Source: Paenibacillus paeoniae (lineage in GTDB: Bacteria > Bacillota > Bacilli > Paenibacillales > Paenibacillaceae). Taken from it: 64,000 nt of DNA. Below are positions 34,861-42,041 of the stretch, one piece after another; position 1 is the stretch's first letter; the number at the start of each line of letters is the position of its first letter. The notes beneath the pieces are model-generated. The model ran no database searches. It saw only the letters and a program-made list of their open reading frames with translations, and was not told where the DNA came from. Location of the stretch: the NCBI RefSeq assembly GCF_003388735.1, contig NZ_QUBQ01000001.1, positions 1,488,001 to 1,552,000 on the forward strand. The letters are read 5' to 3'. Made by a program: the position numbers and the translations under genes.

Positions 34861-36081
34861 TCAGGCTTGCCGCCCCATAATCGTAGAGTCTTTGGGCAGG
34901 AATAGTGCAAATAAGCCAAGTAGCGGCAGGAATGCGCATACTTTAACCATCAGCTCTACGCTATGCGTATCCATCAGCCAACCCATAACGACAGAACCTA
35001 GTCCGGCAAGACCGAAGGAAAGACCGAAGAACAGACCGGCGATTGTACCGACATGGCCTGGAAGCAATTCCTGCGCATAGACGATAATGACCGAGAAACC
35101 AGACATTAGAATAAGTCCGATCGCAATGCAGAGCAGAATGGCACCGGTTGGACCTGCATACGGGAGCAGCAGGGAGAATGGCGCTGTACCCAGAATGGAG
35201 AACCAGATGATGCGTTGTCTGCCGAACCGGTCTGCAAGCGGCCCGCCCAGGAACGTGCCCACCATACCGGCGAATTGAAGGGCGAACAGTACCAATTGGG
35301 CTCGTTCGAGAGGCAATTGATAGGTTTCCATATAATAAAAGGCGTAGTACCCGGTCATGCTGGCCAAATAAACGAACTTGGAGAACAGCATCATAATGAG
35401 AATACCGAGTACACATGCAATAAATGGCTTGCTGAATCGTTTGGCGGGATGGGCCGAGACAGTTGCTTTACGCTTAGCGACTGCAGCAGCCGACGTCTGC
35501 TTGCGATACCATTTGCTGATCCGGTATTGGATGAATATGCCGGCGATGGCGAGCAGTGTGAACCATAGAAATCCTAGCTGCCCTCTTGGGCTGATGACAA
35601 AGGCAACCATAAGCGGCGCAATGGCCTGCCCGGCGTTCCCGCCTACCTGAAAGACGGATTGGGCGAATCCTTTGCCCCGGCCTGCCGCCAGATGGGCGAC
35701 ACGAGACGATTCCGGATGAAGTACGGATGAGCCAACCCCGATTAGTGAAGCTGCCAACAGCAGAATGGCGTATGAGGGTGCGATTGCGAGCCCGATCATA
35801 CCGAGCAGGGTGAATACCATGCCCAGCGGCAGCAGAATGGGGAGCGGTCTCCGATCTGTGCAAAGCCCAATGAGCGGCTGTAGAACGGAAGCGGTAATGT
35901 TCAAGGTGAACGCTACCCAGCCGATCTGAACAAAGCTCAGTTGGAGCTGCTGCTGGAAGATGGGGAATACGGCGGGTACGACGGATTGCATCGCGTCGTT
36001 CAGCAGATGCGCCATGCTGACGCCGAGCAAGACGGTCATAGCCGTCTGGTTGGCCCGAAGGGCCGGTGCGGATTGCGACAT
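34861..36081 (-). CDS. MFS exporter of the fosmidomycin-resistance (Fsr) family
   Basis: This 406-aa, twelve-span proton-coupled exporter has the Fsr signatures MAHLLNDAMQS near the N terminus and VGSSVLHPESSRVAH followed by FAQSVFQVGGN. The length equals that of E. coli Fsr. It likely exports fosmidomycin-like or other small toxic compounds. The ATG at 36081 follows AGGAAG; the longer frame would need a TTG start. It is divergent from an AraC regulator gene, a likely controller. Confidence 0.9.
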   Translation of the reverse strand: MSQSAPALRANQTAMTVLLGVSMAHLLNDAMQSVVPAVFPIFQQQLQLSFVQIGWVAFTLNITASVLQPLIGLCTDRRPLPILLPLGMVFTLLGMIGLAIAPSYAILLLAASLIGVGSSVLHPESSRVAHLAAGRGKGFAQSVFQVGGNAGQAIAPLMVAFVISPRGQLGFLWFTLLAIAGIFIQYRISKWYRKQTSAAAVAKRKATVSAHPAKRFSKPFIACVLGILIMMLFSKFVYLASMTGYYAFYYMETYQLPLERAQLVLFALQFAGMVGTFLGGPLADRFGRQRIIWFSILGTAPFSLLLPYAGPTGAILLCIAIGLILMSGFSVIIVYAQELLPGHVGTIAGLFFGLSFGLAGLGSVVMGWLMDTHSVELMVKVCAFLPLLGLFALFLPKDSTIMGRQA

Positions 36082-36204
36082 GATTCTCAACTTCCTATCT
36101 GGTAGATTTAGAATTCATCATAGCGGATAGGAGCATCCCGGCGCATCGCAAAAAATGCTTTCTATTCCCGCAATAATTGCTATAATTACTCCAGGGTGAG
36201 TGCC

Positions 36205-36999
36205 ATGCAGACACAAATGCAAATTTTATTACCAGATATTGAACTGCACAAAATAGATAATGAGTTCGTAAATATCCCCCATGCGCATCATCACGAATAC
36301 CAGATTACCGTCCCGATCAAAGGAAGCTGCGAGTTCCACTATGAGAATCGGGGGATGGAGCTGCGCGCGGGTGAAGGGCTGGTGGTCCATCCGGCTGATC
36401 GTCATTGCTTCCAGATGAGCAATCATTCGGGCATTATTATAGTCATCGCGAAGGATGAGCTGATCCGGCAAGCTTGCCGCGAGATAGAGCCAAGTCAGAG
36501 GCCATTCGAGTCTGCGGCTATGCTGTCCTACTTCCAGCGGTGCGCTTCCCGCTTTATCGCGATGGATCATATGGATCCGCTCGCTGTCGAGGAAACTCAG
36601 TCTCTGGCGCTAGCCGAACTTGAGGACATGCTTGCGGCAGGCGGGCAGCTTAGAACGGAAGCAACGAAGAAGGCGGAGCGGTCTTCGGATTGGAGCATGA
36701 CACAGGTGCTGGCTTATATCGAGGCGCATTACACGGAGCAGCTGGATATTGATCAGCTTGCCGCCGTCGCGCTTCAGAGCCGCTACCATTTCATTCGTTC
36801 GTTTAAGCTGGCAACAGGCGTTACGCCTTATCAATACGTGCTGCGTCTTCGTATAGAGGAAGCGAAGCGGCAGCTTCGGATAAGTGCGCACACCGTGACG
36901 GATATCAGTTTTAACGTGGGATTTTCCAGTCCGAGCCAATTTTATCGGGTGTTTATGAAGTTTTCTGGTGTCACACCGGAGAGCTATCGGGGAATGTAA
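36205..36999 (+). CDS. AraC-family regulator with cupin sensor domain
   Basis: This 264-aa regulator has an N-terminal cupin-like domain (HAHHHEYQITVPI and HPADRHCF) and a C-terminal AraC double helix-turn-helix (about 165-264) ending in the usual SPSQFYRVF-KFSGVTPESYR. Cupin-type AraC proteins bind a small ligand near the His pair. It is divergent from the Fsr-like exporter gene by about 120 bp and is likely its activator. CAGGGTGAG precedes the ATG at 36205; GTG at 36196 is the alternative start. Confidence 0.88.
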   Translation: MQTQMQILLPDIELHKIDNEFVNIPHAHHHEYQITVPIKGSCEFHYENRGMELRAGEGLVVHPADRHCFQMSNHSGIIIVIAKDELIRQACREIEPSQRPFESAAMLSYFQRCASRFIAMDHMDPLAVEETQSLALAELEDMLAAGGQLRTEATKKAERSSDWSMTQVLAYIEAHYTEQLDIDQLAAVALQSRYHFIRSFKLATGVTPYQYVLRLRIEEAKRQLRISAHTVTDISFNVGFSSPSQFYRVFMKFSGVTPESYRGM

Positions 37000-37179
37000 G
37001 GTTTGTAAATGGGATGTCGGGGTGTCTAAGCGAGCATGAGGGAGCAACTTTTCGAGCATCACTGCTCCTCTCGGTATTTTCAGGAAATGGCGAGAATTTT
37101 CAGTTTTATTGTGCCCATATGCGGTTTTTCATGTTTTTTCATCTCCGATATAATAGATAGGAAATGTAGAGGATGGTGA

Positions 37180-37368
37180 ATGGACATGACTTACAAGGAA
37201 CTGTTGGGCCGGAGAAGCGAATTGTTGAGACGCAACATCTATCGTATGATTTTGAAAGACAACCAAAAAGGGCTCAGCGTGAATGAAAGCAATGTCTACC
37301 AATCCATGCTGAAGAAACTGCACCACAATGAGGGTGCGCTGCAGACAGAGAGAAACAAGGACGCATAG
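37180..37368 (+). CDS. Small hypothetical protein
   Basis: A 62-aa, charged, largely helical protein with no motif that I recognise. GAGG sits 7 nt before the ATG and TATAAT at 37149-37154 is a good -10, so expression is likely. It has no obvious partner and is followed after about 100 bp by a terminator. Confidence 0.55.
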   Translation: MDMTYKELLGRRSELLRRNIYRMILKDNQKGLSVNESNVYQSMLKKLHHNEGALQTERNKDA

Positions 37369-37474
37369 ACTTTCTTTAACCGGCAGCTCGGATAAGGGTC
37401 AGAGAATAAGTCGGGCAAGCTACTGAAAAGGATAGGTCCTTGCATCAACAACCAATTATGCAGCTAGATGCTGC

Positions 37475-37505
37475 CAGCCCCGGCAAAGAGCCGTGGGCTT
37501 TTTTG
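37475..37505 (+). terminator. Terminator after the small hypothetical gene
   Basis: AGCCCCGGC (37475-37483) pairs with GCCGTGGGCT (37490-37499) with one bulge, then TTTTTTG. Confidence 0.75.
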
Positions 37506-37563
37506 TTTAACGATCGTCCGAATAAAAGCAACGCTTCAGTTCAAATGATAAAAATACAAGTTG

Positions 37564-37577
37564 AGGACATATGTCCT
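37564..37577 (+). promoter_or_regulatory. Perfect 14-bp palindrome before the YdcZ/Crp-like operon
   Basis: AGGACATATGTCCT is a perfect palindrome about 60 bp upstream of the first gene. It is a candidate site for the Crp-like regulator encoded in the operon. Confidence 0.5.
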
Positions 37578-37639
37578 TTTCGATCCCGGCTGCTTCCCGT
37601 TACATTATAAGGAGTTAATCATTGAGGGGGGAAATGGAA

Positions 37640-38065
37640 ATGAAGGGCATAATCTATGCCTGTTTGGCCGGTGCATTTCTAACCTTGCAAGGTACAGCCA
37701 ATGCAGCGATCGGCGATGAGATCGGCGCATGGCAGGCAGCAGCGCTAACACAGGGAACAGGATTTGCAGCAGCGCTATTAATCGTTTTGCTGCTTGGCGA
37801 CAAGTCCTGGCGAAATTTGAATCAAGTTAAACCCATATACCGTTTAGGCGGGGGGTTCGCCGCCTTTATTCTGTTCAGCAATATTACCGCTTATAACCAG
37901 AACGGAGCGGCGTTGACGGTAGCCTCGTTATTAATTGCTCAGATGATCGCGACCTTGACGATGGAGAAGGCTGGCTGGTTCGGTACGGCGACTGGTCGAT
38001 TGCGAAAGTCACAGTGGGCTGGCTTAGCATTAATGGTAATTGGTATTCTATGTTTAACCCTGTAA
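37640..38065 (+). CDS. Small membrane transporter subunit, YdcZ family (DMT)
   Basis: This 141-aa protein has four to five hydrophobic spans and belongs by its pattern (AGAFLTLQGTANAAIG at the N terminus) to the YdcZ group of small drug/metabolite transporters, which often occur as pairs. The start at 37640 has the best spacing from GAGGGGGG. A second YdcZ-type gene lies 745 bp downstream with a Crp-like regulator gene between, so the two likely form a heteromer. Confidence 0.8.
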   Translation: MKGIIYACLAGAFLTLQGTANAAIGDEIGAWQAAALTQGTGFAAALLIVLLLGDKSWRNLNQVKPIYRLGGGFAAFILFSNITAYNQNGAALTVASLLIAQMIATLTMEKAGWFGTATGRLRKSQWAGLALMVIGILCLTL

Positions 38066-38096
38066 GGGCAGAGGTTCGGATGGAGGTTTAGGATTA

Positions 38097-38813
38097 GTGA
38101 AAGCGAGCCATAACGAGGAGAGGATCGGCGCTTATATTCGGCAATTTCAACTGGATGAGGTGATCCCCGAAGCGCTCAAAGAGCATTTGTTGCTGTTTCG
38201 ATTGGAGCCGGATGAAGAGTTGTGCAGGCAGGGGGAGGATCCTCAGTACATTCATTTGCTTGTGCAAGGCAAGGTGAAGATCTATACGTCTTCATTCGAA
38301 GGCAATACGCTGCTGGTCGCTTTTACAACACCGCTGGGATTAGTGGGCGAGATCGAGGGGGTAAGAGGTTGGGAGAATCTGAATACCGTAACAGCAGTTA
38401 CGGAGGTCGAAACGATTGGCTTTCATAAGCGATGGCTAGCCGAAAATGGCCATGAAGCGCAGTTTCTTCGATTTTTGCTCGATATGGTGACTCAAAAGTT
38501 TTATTCGAAGTCATTGTCGCTCAGCTTTAACTTGCTGCATCCAGTAGAAGTTAGACTAGCCAGTTATCTCTTGTCCGTCACATCTGACCGCAAGGACGGC
38601 AGCGAGGATGGCGTTCGGATTTCTACGCTTAAGGACACGGCCAGTTTAATCGGCACCAGCTATCGACATATGAACCGGGTTCTGCAGAGCTTTATTGCTG
38701 ATGAGCTGGTAGTAAGAGAAAAGGGCTTGCTTATCGTAACAGACCGTCAAGGATTAACCCGGGTTGCAGGACGGAATATTTATGAAAGTCAGAACAGGAG
38801 GGAACGCTTATGA
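38097..38813 (+). CDS. Crp/Fnr-family regulator (YeiL-like)
   Basis: This 238-aa protein has a cyclic-nucleotide-like barrel (about 25-130) and a C-terminal winged helix with LKDTASLIGTSYRHMNRVLQSF. It lacks the cysteine cluster of the Fnr at 7 kb. The start is GTG at 38097, 10 nt after GGAGG. Its last 4 nt overlap the start of the second YdcZ gene, so it is translationally coupled to it. In E. coli YeiL such a regulator acts in starvation; the signal here is unknown. Confidence 0.85.
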   Translation: MKASHNEERIGAYIRQFQLDEVIPEALKEHLLLFRLEPDEELCRQGEDPQYIHLLVQGKVKIYTSSFEGNTLLVAFTTPLGLVGEIEGVRGWENLNTVTAVTEVETIGFHKRWLAENGHEAQFLRFLLDMVTQKFYSKSLSLSFNLLHPVEVRLASYLLSVTSDRKDGSEDGVRISTLKDTASLIGTSYRHMNRVLQSFIADELVVREKGLLIVTDRQGLTRVAGRNIYESQNRRERL

Positions 38814-39292
38814 TAGTGGGAATCGTAATGGCCTTGGCAGCAGGGTGTCTGATCAGCGTTCAGACGATGTTCAACAACAAAGTGAGCGCAGCGGTCAGCT
38901 CCCACACGACAACGGCGCTAGTGCTTGGTATGGGACTAATAGCTTCCTTCGGGATCGGATGGCTGATGGAAGGATCAAGCTTCTTTGCGACGGGAACGAT
39001 GCCCTTATGGTACTGGTTCAGCGGCTTGCTGGGAATCGGGGTTGTGACTTTCGTCGTTAACGGAGTCAAGCAGTTAGGGGCTAGTTACGCGATATCGATC
39101 GTGATGGCATCTCAGCTCCTCTGTGCGCTTTGGTGGGATTCGATGGGCTGGTTTGGCCTGAAACAAGTTCCGCTCACGCCGCAAAAAGCAGTCGGTGCTG
39201 TATTGCTAATCATCGGACTGGTCTTATACAAAGTAACGGGAAAGACGAGAAAACAAGTCAATCAGGGGAAACCTGTGGCCGCCAGAGGTTGA
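38810..39292 (+). CDS. Second YdcZ-family membrane transporter subunit
   Basis: This 160-aa protein has about five hydrophobic spans, GCLISVQTMFNNKVSA at the N terminus and a basic tail. It pairs with the 141-aa YdcZ protein encoded upstream. The ATG overlaps the regulator stop (ATGA) and is preceded by AGGAGGG. Confidence 0.82.
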   Translation: MIVGIVMALAAGCLISVQTMFNNKVSAAVSSHTTTALVLGMGLIASFGIGWLMEGSSFFATGTMPLWYWFSGLLGIGVVTFVVNGVKQLGASYAISIVMASQLLCALWWDSMGWFGLKQVPLTPQKAVGAVLLIIGLVLYKVTGKTRKQVNQGKPVAARG

Positions 39293-39317
39293 ATATCGGA
39301 TACGGTTATGTTAATAT
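39289..39317 (+). promoter_or_regulatory. Promoter of the ABC-F leader
   Basis: TTGAAT (39289-39294) and TAATAT (39312-39317), 17 bp apart, give a start near 39324 and thus a leader of about 260 nt before the ABC-F start codon. Confidence 0.65.
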
Positions 39318-39339
39318 GGCTGTAATTTAAGGACGGGAG

Positions 39340-39357
39340 ATGAAGAGGAACATGTAG
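39340..39357 (+). CDS. Possible leader peptide (5 codons) in the ABC-F leader
   Basis: AAGGACGGGAG precedes ATG with the reading M-K-R-N-M-stop. The last ATG-TAG could also be a minimal start-stop frame with its own GAAGAGG site. Ribosome stalling at such a frame by a PTC-targeting antibiotic would be the expected trigger for the downstream antitermination. This is inference from position and form. Confidence 0.35.
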   Translation: MKRNM

Positions 39358-39382
39358 GATTTCTTGCAGACGATACCAGTGG

Positions 39383-39424
39383 ATAAAACAAGGAAGTACG
39401 GACGACTAGCGCCGCTTGTTTTAT
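39383..39424 (+). promoter_or_regulatory. Leader hairpin 1 upstream of the ABC-F gene
   Basis: ATAAAACAAG (39383-39392) pairs perfectly with CTTGTTTTAT (39415-39424), a 10-bp stem around a 22-nt loop. It starts 26 nt after the mini-frame and could respond to a stalled ribosome. Confidence 0.6.
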
Positions 39425-39434
39425 TTATTTTGTA

Positions 39435-39508
39435 TGCAAGAAAGACTGCTTCTTCTTCACTCAAACGGGATACCTCTACCCAATTTTGGTCCTAAGCCAG
39501 CTGGGTAG
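39435..39508 (+). promoter_or_regulatory. Candidate antiterminator strand and leader hairpin 2
   Basis: TGCAAGAAAG at 39435-39444 is perfectly complementary to CTTTCTTGCA at 39544-39553, the 3' arm of the terminator, so the two can pair instead of the terminator. Between them CTACCCA (39476-39482) pairs with TGGGTAG (39502-39508). Confidence 0.6.
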
Positions 39509-39526
39509 GCTGTATTTATTTAATTT

Positions 39527-39567
39527 GAGTTGCGAGAAAGCTTCTTTCTTGCAACTCTTATTTTTTT
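39527..39567 (+). terminator. Attenuator (terminator) 20 nt before the ABC-F start codon
   Basis: Fourteen-bp arms (39527-39540 with 39544-39557; one G-U) and a 3-nt loop are followed by TTATTTTTTT. A strong terminator placed between promoter and start codon shows control by premature termination. Confidence 0.85.
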
Positions 39568-39586
39568 ATACAGGGGGGCATCCTAT

Positions 39587-41065
39587 ATGTCATTAATTCA
39601 AGTATCGAACCTGACGTTTGCCTACGACGGCAGTTACGACAATATATTCGAGAACGTCAGCTTTCAGCTCGATACCGATTGGAAGCTGGGATTCACGGGC
39701 CGAAACGGTCGCGGCAAGACGACGTTTCTGAATCTGTTGCTTGGAAAGCATGAATACAGCGGTACGATATCGGCCAAGGTAAGCTTTGATTACTTCCCGT
39801 TTCAGGTAGAGAATCGTGACCAAATGACGATAGACGTTGTTGATGCGATCTATCCGGATTATGAATATTGGAAGCTGGCGCGAGAGCTTACACTGTTGCA
39901 GGTATCGGAGGAAGTGCTGTACCGGCCGTTCTCATCTTTATCTAACGGGGAGCAGACGAAAGTGCTGCTCGCAGCTTTGTTCCTGAAGGAAAACAGCTTC
40001 CTGCTTATCGATGAGCCGACAAATCATCTGGATATGGGAGCAAGGAAACTGGTTAGTGACTACTTGAAGGCCAAGAGCGGCTATATTCTGGTGTCTCATG
40101 ACCGTTCGTTTCTGGATAATTGCGTGGACCATATCTTGTCGATCAATCGGACGAACATTGAGGTTCAGCGGGGGAATTTCAGTGATTGGTGGGAGAATAA
40201 GCAGCGCCAAGACCAGTATGAGCTGTCGGAGAATGACAAGCTGAAGAAGGATATTAAGCGATTGTCGGAAGCGTCCAAACGAACGAGCAACTGGTCAGAT
40301 GAAGTGGAGAAGACGAAAAACGGCACTTTAAATTCCGGTTCCAAGCTGGACAAAGGATATGTCGGCCATAAAGCGGCCAAAATGATGAAGCGCTCAAAGT
40401 CCATGGAGCAGCGCCAGCTGTCTGCGATTGAGGATAAGTCCAAGCTTCTCAGAAACGTTGAAAGCTCCGATAGCTTGAAGATCTCGCAGTTGAGGTATCA
40501 TAAAAATCAATTTGTCGAATTCGATCATGTATCTATCGCTTATGGAGAGCGGAAGGTTTGCCAAGACATTAGCTTTGTGATAGAGCAAGGAGATCGCATC
40601 GTATTATCGGGCAAAAACGGCTCTGGAAAATCTAGTCTTCTCAAGCTGTTGATAGGCGAGCCGATCAGCTATAGCGGTACAATAAGAAAAGGCAGTGGGC
40701 TGAAAATCTCGTATGTATCGCAAGATACTTCGCATCTTCAAGGCAATCTGACCGACTACGCCAGAGAGCATGGCATTGATGAAAGCCTGTTCAAAGCGAT
40801 TCTTAGAAAGCTGGACTTCTCCAGAGTACAGTTCGAGAAGGATATCTCTGCATACAGCGGCGGACAGAAGAAGAAAGTACTCATTGCCAAAAGCTTGTGC
40901 GAAAGCGTACATTTGCATATTTGGGATGAGCCGCTCAACTTTATCGACGTTATCTCCCGCATGCAGATTGAAGAGCTGCTGCTGGAATACCAGCCGACCA
41001 TCCTGTTTGTGGAGCATGACAGCGAATTTGTCAGCCGCATTGCGACCAAGTCGATTGAGCTATGA
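39587..41065 (+). CDS. ABC-F ribosomal protection protein, Lsa type
   Basis: This 492-aa protein has two ABC ATPase domains and no membrane spans: Walker A GRNGRGKTT and GKNGSGKSS, signatures LSNGEQTK and YSGGQKKKV, Walker B LLIDEPTNHLD and LHIWDEPLNFID, joined by a charged helical linker (about 180-300) that reaches the peptidyl transferase centre. The start MSLIQVSNLTFAYDGSYDN and TDWKLGFTGRNGRGK are close to Lsa proteins, which protect ribosomes from lincosamides, streptogramin A and pleuromutilins. The second Walker B lacks the usual TNHLD. The start at 39587 follows GGGGGG, behind an attenuator. A Cfr-like gene lies 1 kb downstream. Confidence 0.9.
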   Translation: MSLIQVSNLTFAYDGSYDNIFENVSFQLDTDWKLGFTGRNGRGKTTFLNLLLGKHEYSGTISAKVSFDYFPFQVENRDQMTIDVVDAIYPDYEYWKLARELTLLQVSEEVLYRPFSSLSNGEQTKVLLAALFLKENSFLLIDEPTNHLDMGARKLVSDYLKAKSGYILVSHDRSFLDNCVDHILSINRTNIEVQRGNFSDWWENKQRQDQYELSENDKLKKDIKRLSEASKRTSNWSDEVEKTKNGTLNSGSKLDKGYVGHKAAKMMKRSKSMEQRQLSAIEDKSKLLRNVESSDSLKISQLRYHKNQFVEFDHVSIAYGERKVCQDISFVIEQGDRIVLSGKNGSGKSSLLKLLIGEPISYSGTIRKGSGLKISYVSQDTSHLQGNLTDYAREHGIDESLFKAILRKLDFSRVQFEKDISAYSGGQKKKVLIAKSLCESVHLHIWDEPLNFIDVISRMQIEELLLEYQPTILFVEHDSEFVSRIATKSIEL

Positions 41066-41087
41066 ATGAAATCATCCTAAAACAATG

Positions 41088-41116
41088 GGGCACTCTATCG
41101 GGTGTCCTTTGCTTTT
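41088..41116 (+). terminator. Terminator after the ABC-F gene
   Basis: GGGCACTC (41088-41095) pairs with GGGTGTCC (41100-41107) with some G-U pairs, then TTTGCTTTT. Confidence 0.6.
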
Positions 41117-41139
41117 CCGCTGGTAAAGTTTGATTATAC

Positions 41140-41148
41140 TGGTATAAT
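41140..41148 (+). promoter_or_regulatory. Extended -10 promoter of the CPT-like gene
   Basis: TG-G-TATAAT with no clear -35; the gene start is 68 bp downstream. Confidence 0.5.
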
Positions 41149-41215
41149 CCATCCGATTGATCATCCGAAACTGTTAAACTACCACAATAAGGAATGAACA
41201 AGGGGGATTGCCTGA

Positions 41216-41722
41216 ATGAACAGGGGTAAAATCATTTTTTTGAATGGAGTAACCAGTGCCGGGAAAACATCTATCGTAGAAGCCATTCAGTCACAATCGG
41301 AACAATTCTATTATGTAGTAGCGAATGATCTCTTCGAGGAGACGATAGGCGAGAGATATCTTCGTGAGGATTATTGGAAGTATTTGAGTGAGGCCATTAT
41401 GCTGATGTACCATACTGCCAAGTTATTTTCGGATCATGGCAAAAATGTGCTGATTGATGGGATTATGGTAGAGAGACCAGAGTTGAAGCCGCATTATGGG
41501 AAGGTAAAGGAAATCTTTTCGGGATATCCGCTATCTATTATTGAAGTGTTTTGTCCTTTGGACATTTGCCGTGAGCGAAACATTGCGCGTGGCAATCGAA
41601 GGGAAGATCAGTCCCAGGAGCAGCATGACATGATGGCCAGAGATATCCCATACCATTACTCGGTTAATACTGGTATCAACTCTCCAGAACAATGTGCGGA
41701 TCTGATATTAAACCATATATAG
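41216..41722 (+). CDS. Chloramphenicol phosphotransferase-like P-loop kinase
   Basis: This 168-aa kinase has Walker A NGVTSAGKTS (residues 10-19), an acidic residue at the CPT catalytic place (ANDLFEE) and the lid region CPLDICRERNIARGNR followed by Q-x2-QHD, all seen in the CPT family that phosphorylates the 3-hydroxyl of chloramphenicol. The true substrate may be another small molecule. AAGGGGGA precedes the ATG. The gene reads AT-richer than its neighbours and lies between an Lsa-type and a Cfr-type gene, suggesting a shared resistance role. Confidence 0.8.
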   Translation: MNRGKIIFLNGVTSAGKTSIVEAIQSQSEQFYYVVANDLFEETIGERYLREDYWKYLSEAIMLMYHTAKLFSDHGKNVLIDGIMVERPELKPHYGKVKEIFSGYPLSIIEVFCPLDICRERNIARGNRREDQSQEQHDMMARDIPYHYSVNTGINSPEQCADLILNHI

Positions 41723-41805
41723 AGCGGCATGAATGGACTGAGGGCGAATAAGCTGCTATGATGTTGAATGTAGGTATTCTTATGTTTCGGAAGGAGGATG
41801 AAGTG

Positions 41806-41922
41806 ATGTTGGATGTTGTAGATGTGGATGTGAACCTGTCATGGAAAGCGATTGTCGACATGGTTCACCAACATATGAAACAGCTACCGGAACTTTATCC
41901 TCCTATATATAGTCGCATTTAG
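41806..41922 (+). CDS. Possible small protein, 38 aa
   Basis: The frame begins with ATG at 41806 behind a very good AAGGAGG (41791-41797) and ends with TAG. The peptide is mixed acidic/hydrophobic with a C-terminal LPELYPPIYSRI. It has no recognised family. It could be a real small protein, a decayed gene end, or a leader frame for the Cfr-like gene. Confidence 0.35.
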   Translation: MLDVVDVDVNLSWKAIVDMVHQHMKQLPELYPPIYSRI

Positions 41923-41978
41923 CGTTGTTCTTACAGGGCTAGATGTTCTTTGACGTATAGTTGGTTATTGCAAAATGC

Positions 41979-42017
41979 AGAAAAGCACCGGTTCGCTGGT
42001 GCTTTTCTTTGCGTTTT
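41979..42017 (+). terminator. UUCG hairpin (terminator/attenuator) before the Cfr-like gene
   Basis: A 13-bp stem (41979-41991 with 41996-42008; one G-U) is closed by a TTCG tetraloop and followed by TTGCGTTTTC. It lies 33 nt before the start codon, so it either ends upstream transcription or attenuates the Cfr-like gene. Confidence 0.7.
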
Positions 42018-42041
42018 CTCCGTGCTTGAGGGAGACGAAAA

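Larger units (their letters stand above)
41723..42041 (+). other. Gap between the CPT-like and Cfr-like genes
   Basis: Holds one possible 38-codon frame, a weak TTGACG -35 at 41950-41955 and the hairpin before the Cfr-like gene. Nothing else is supported. Confidence 0.45.

Noticed and set aside
39324-39586. T-box or known metabolite riboswitch before the ABC-F gene
   Set aside because: No T-box sequence or known aptamer core is visible; the small frame plus alternative hairpins fits ribosome-mediated attenuation better.
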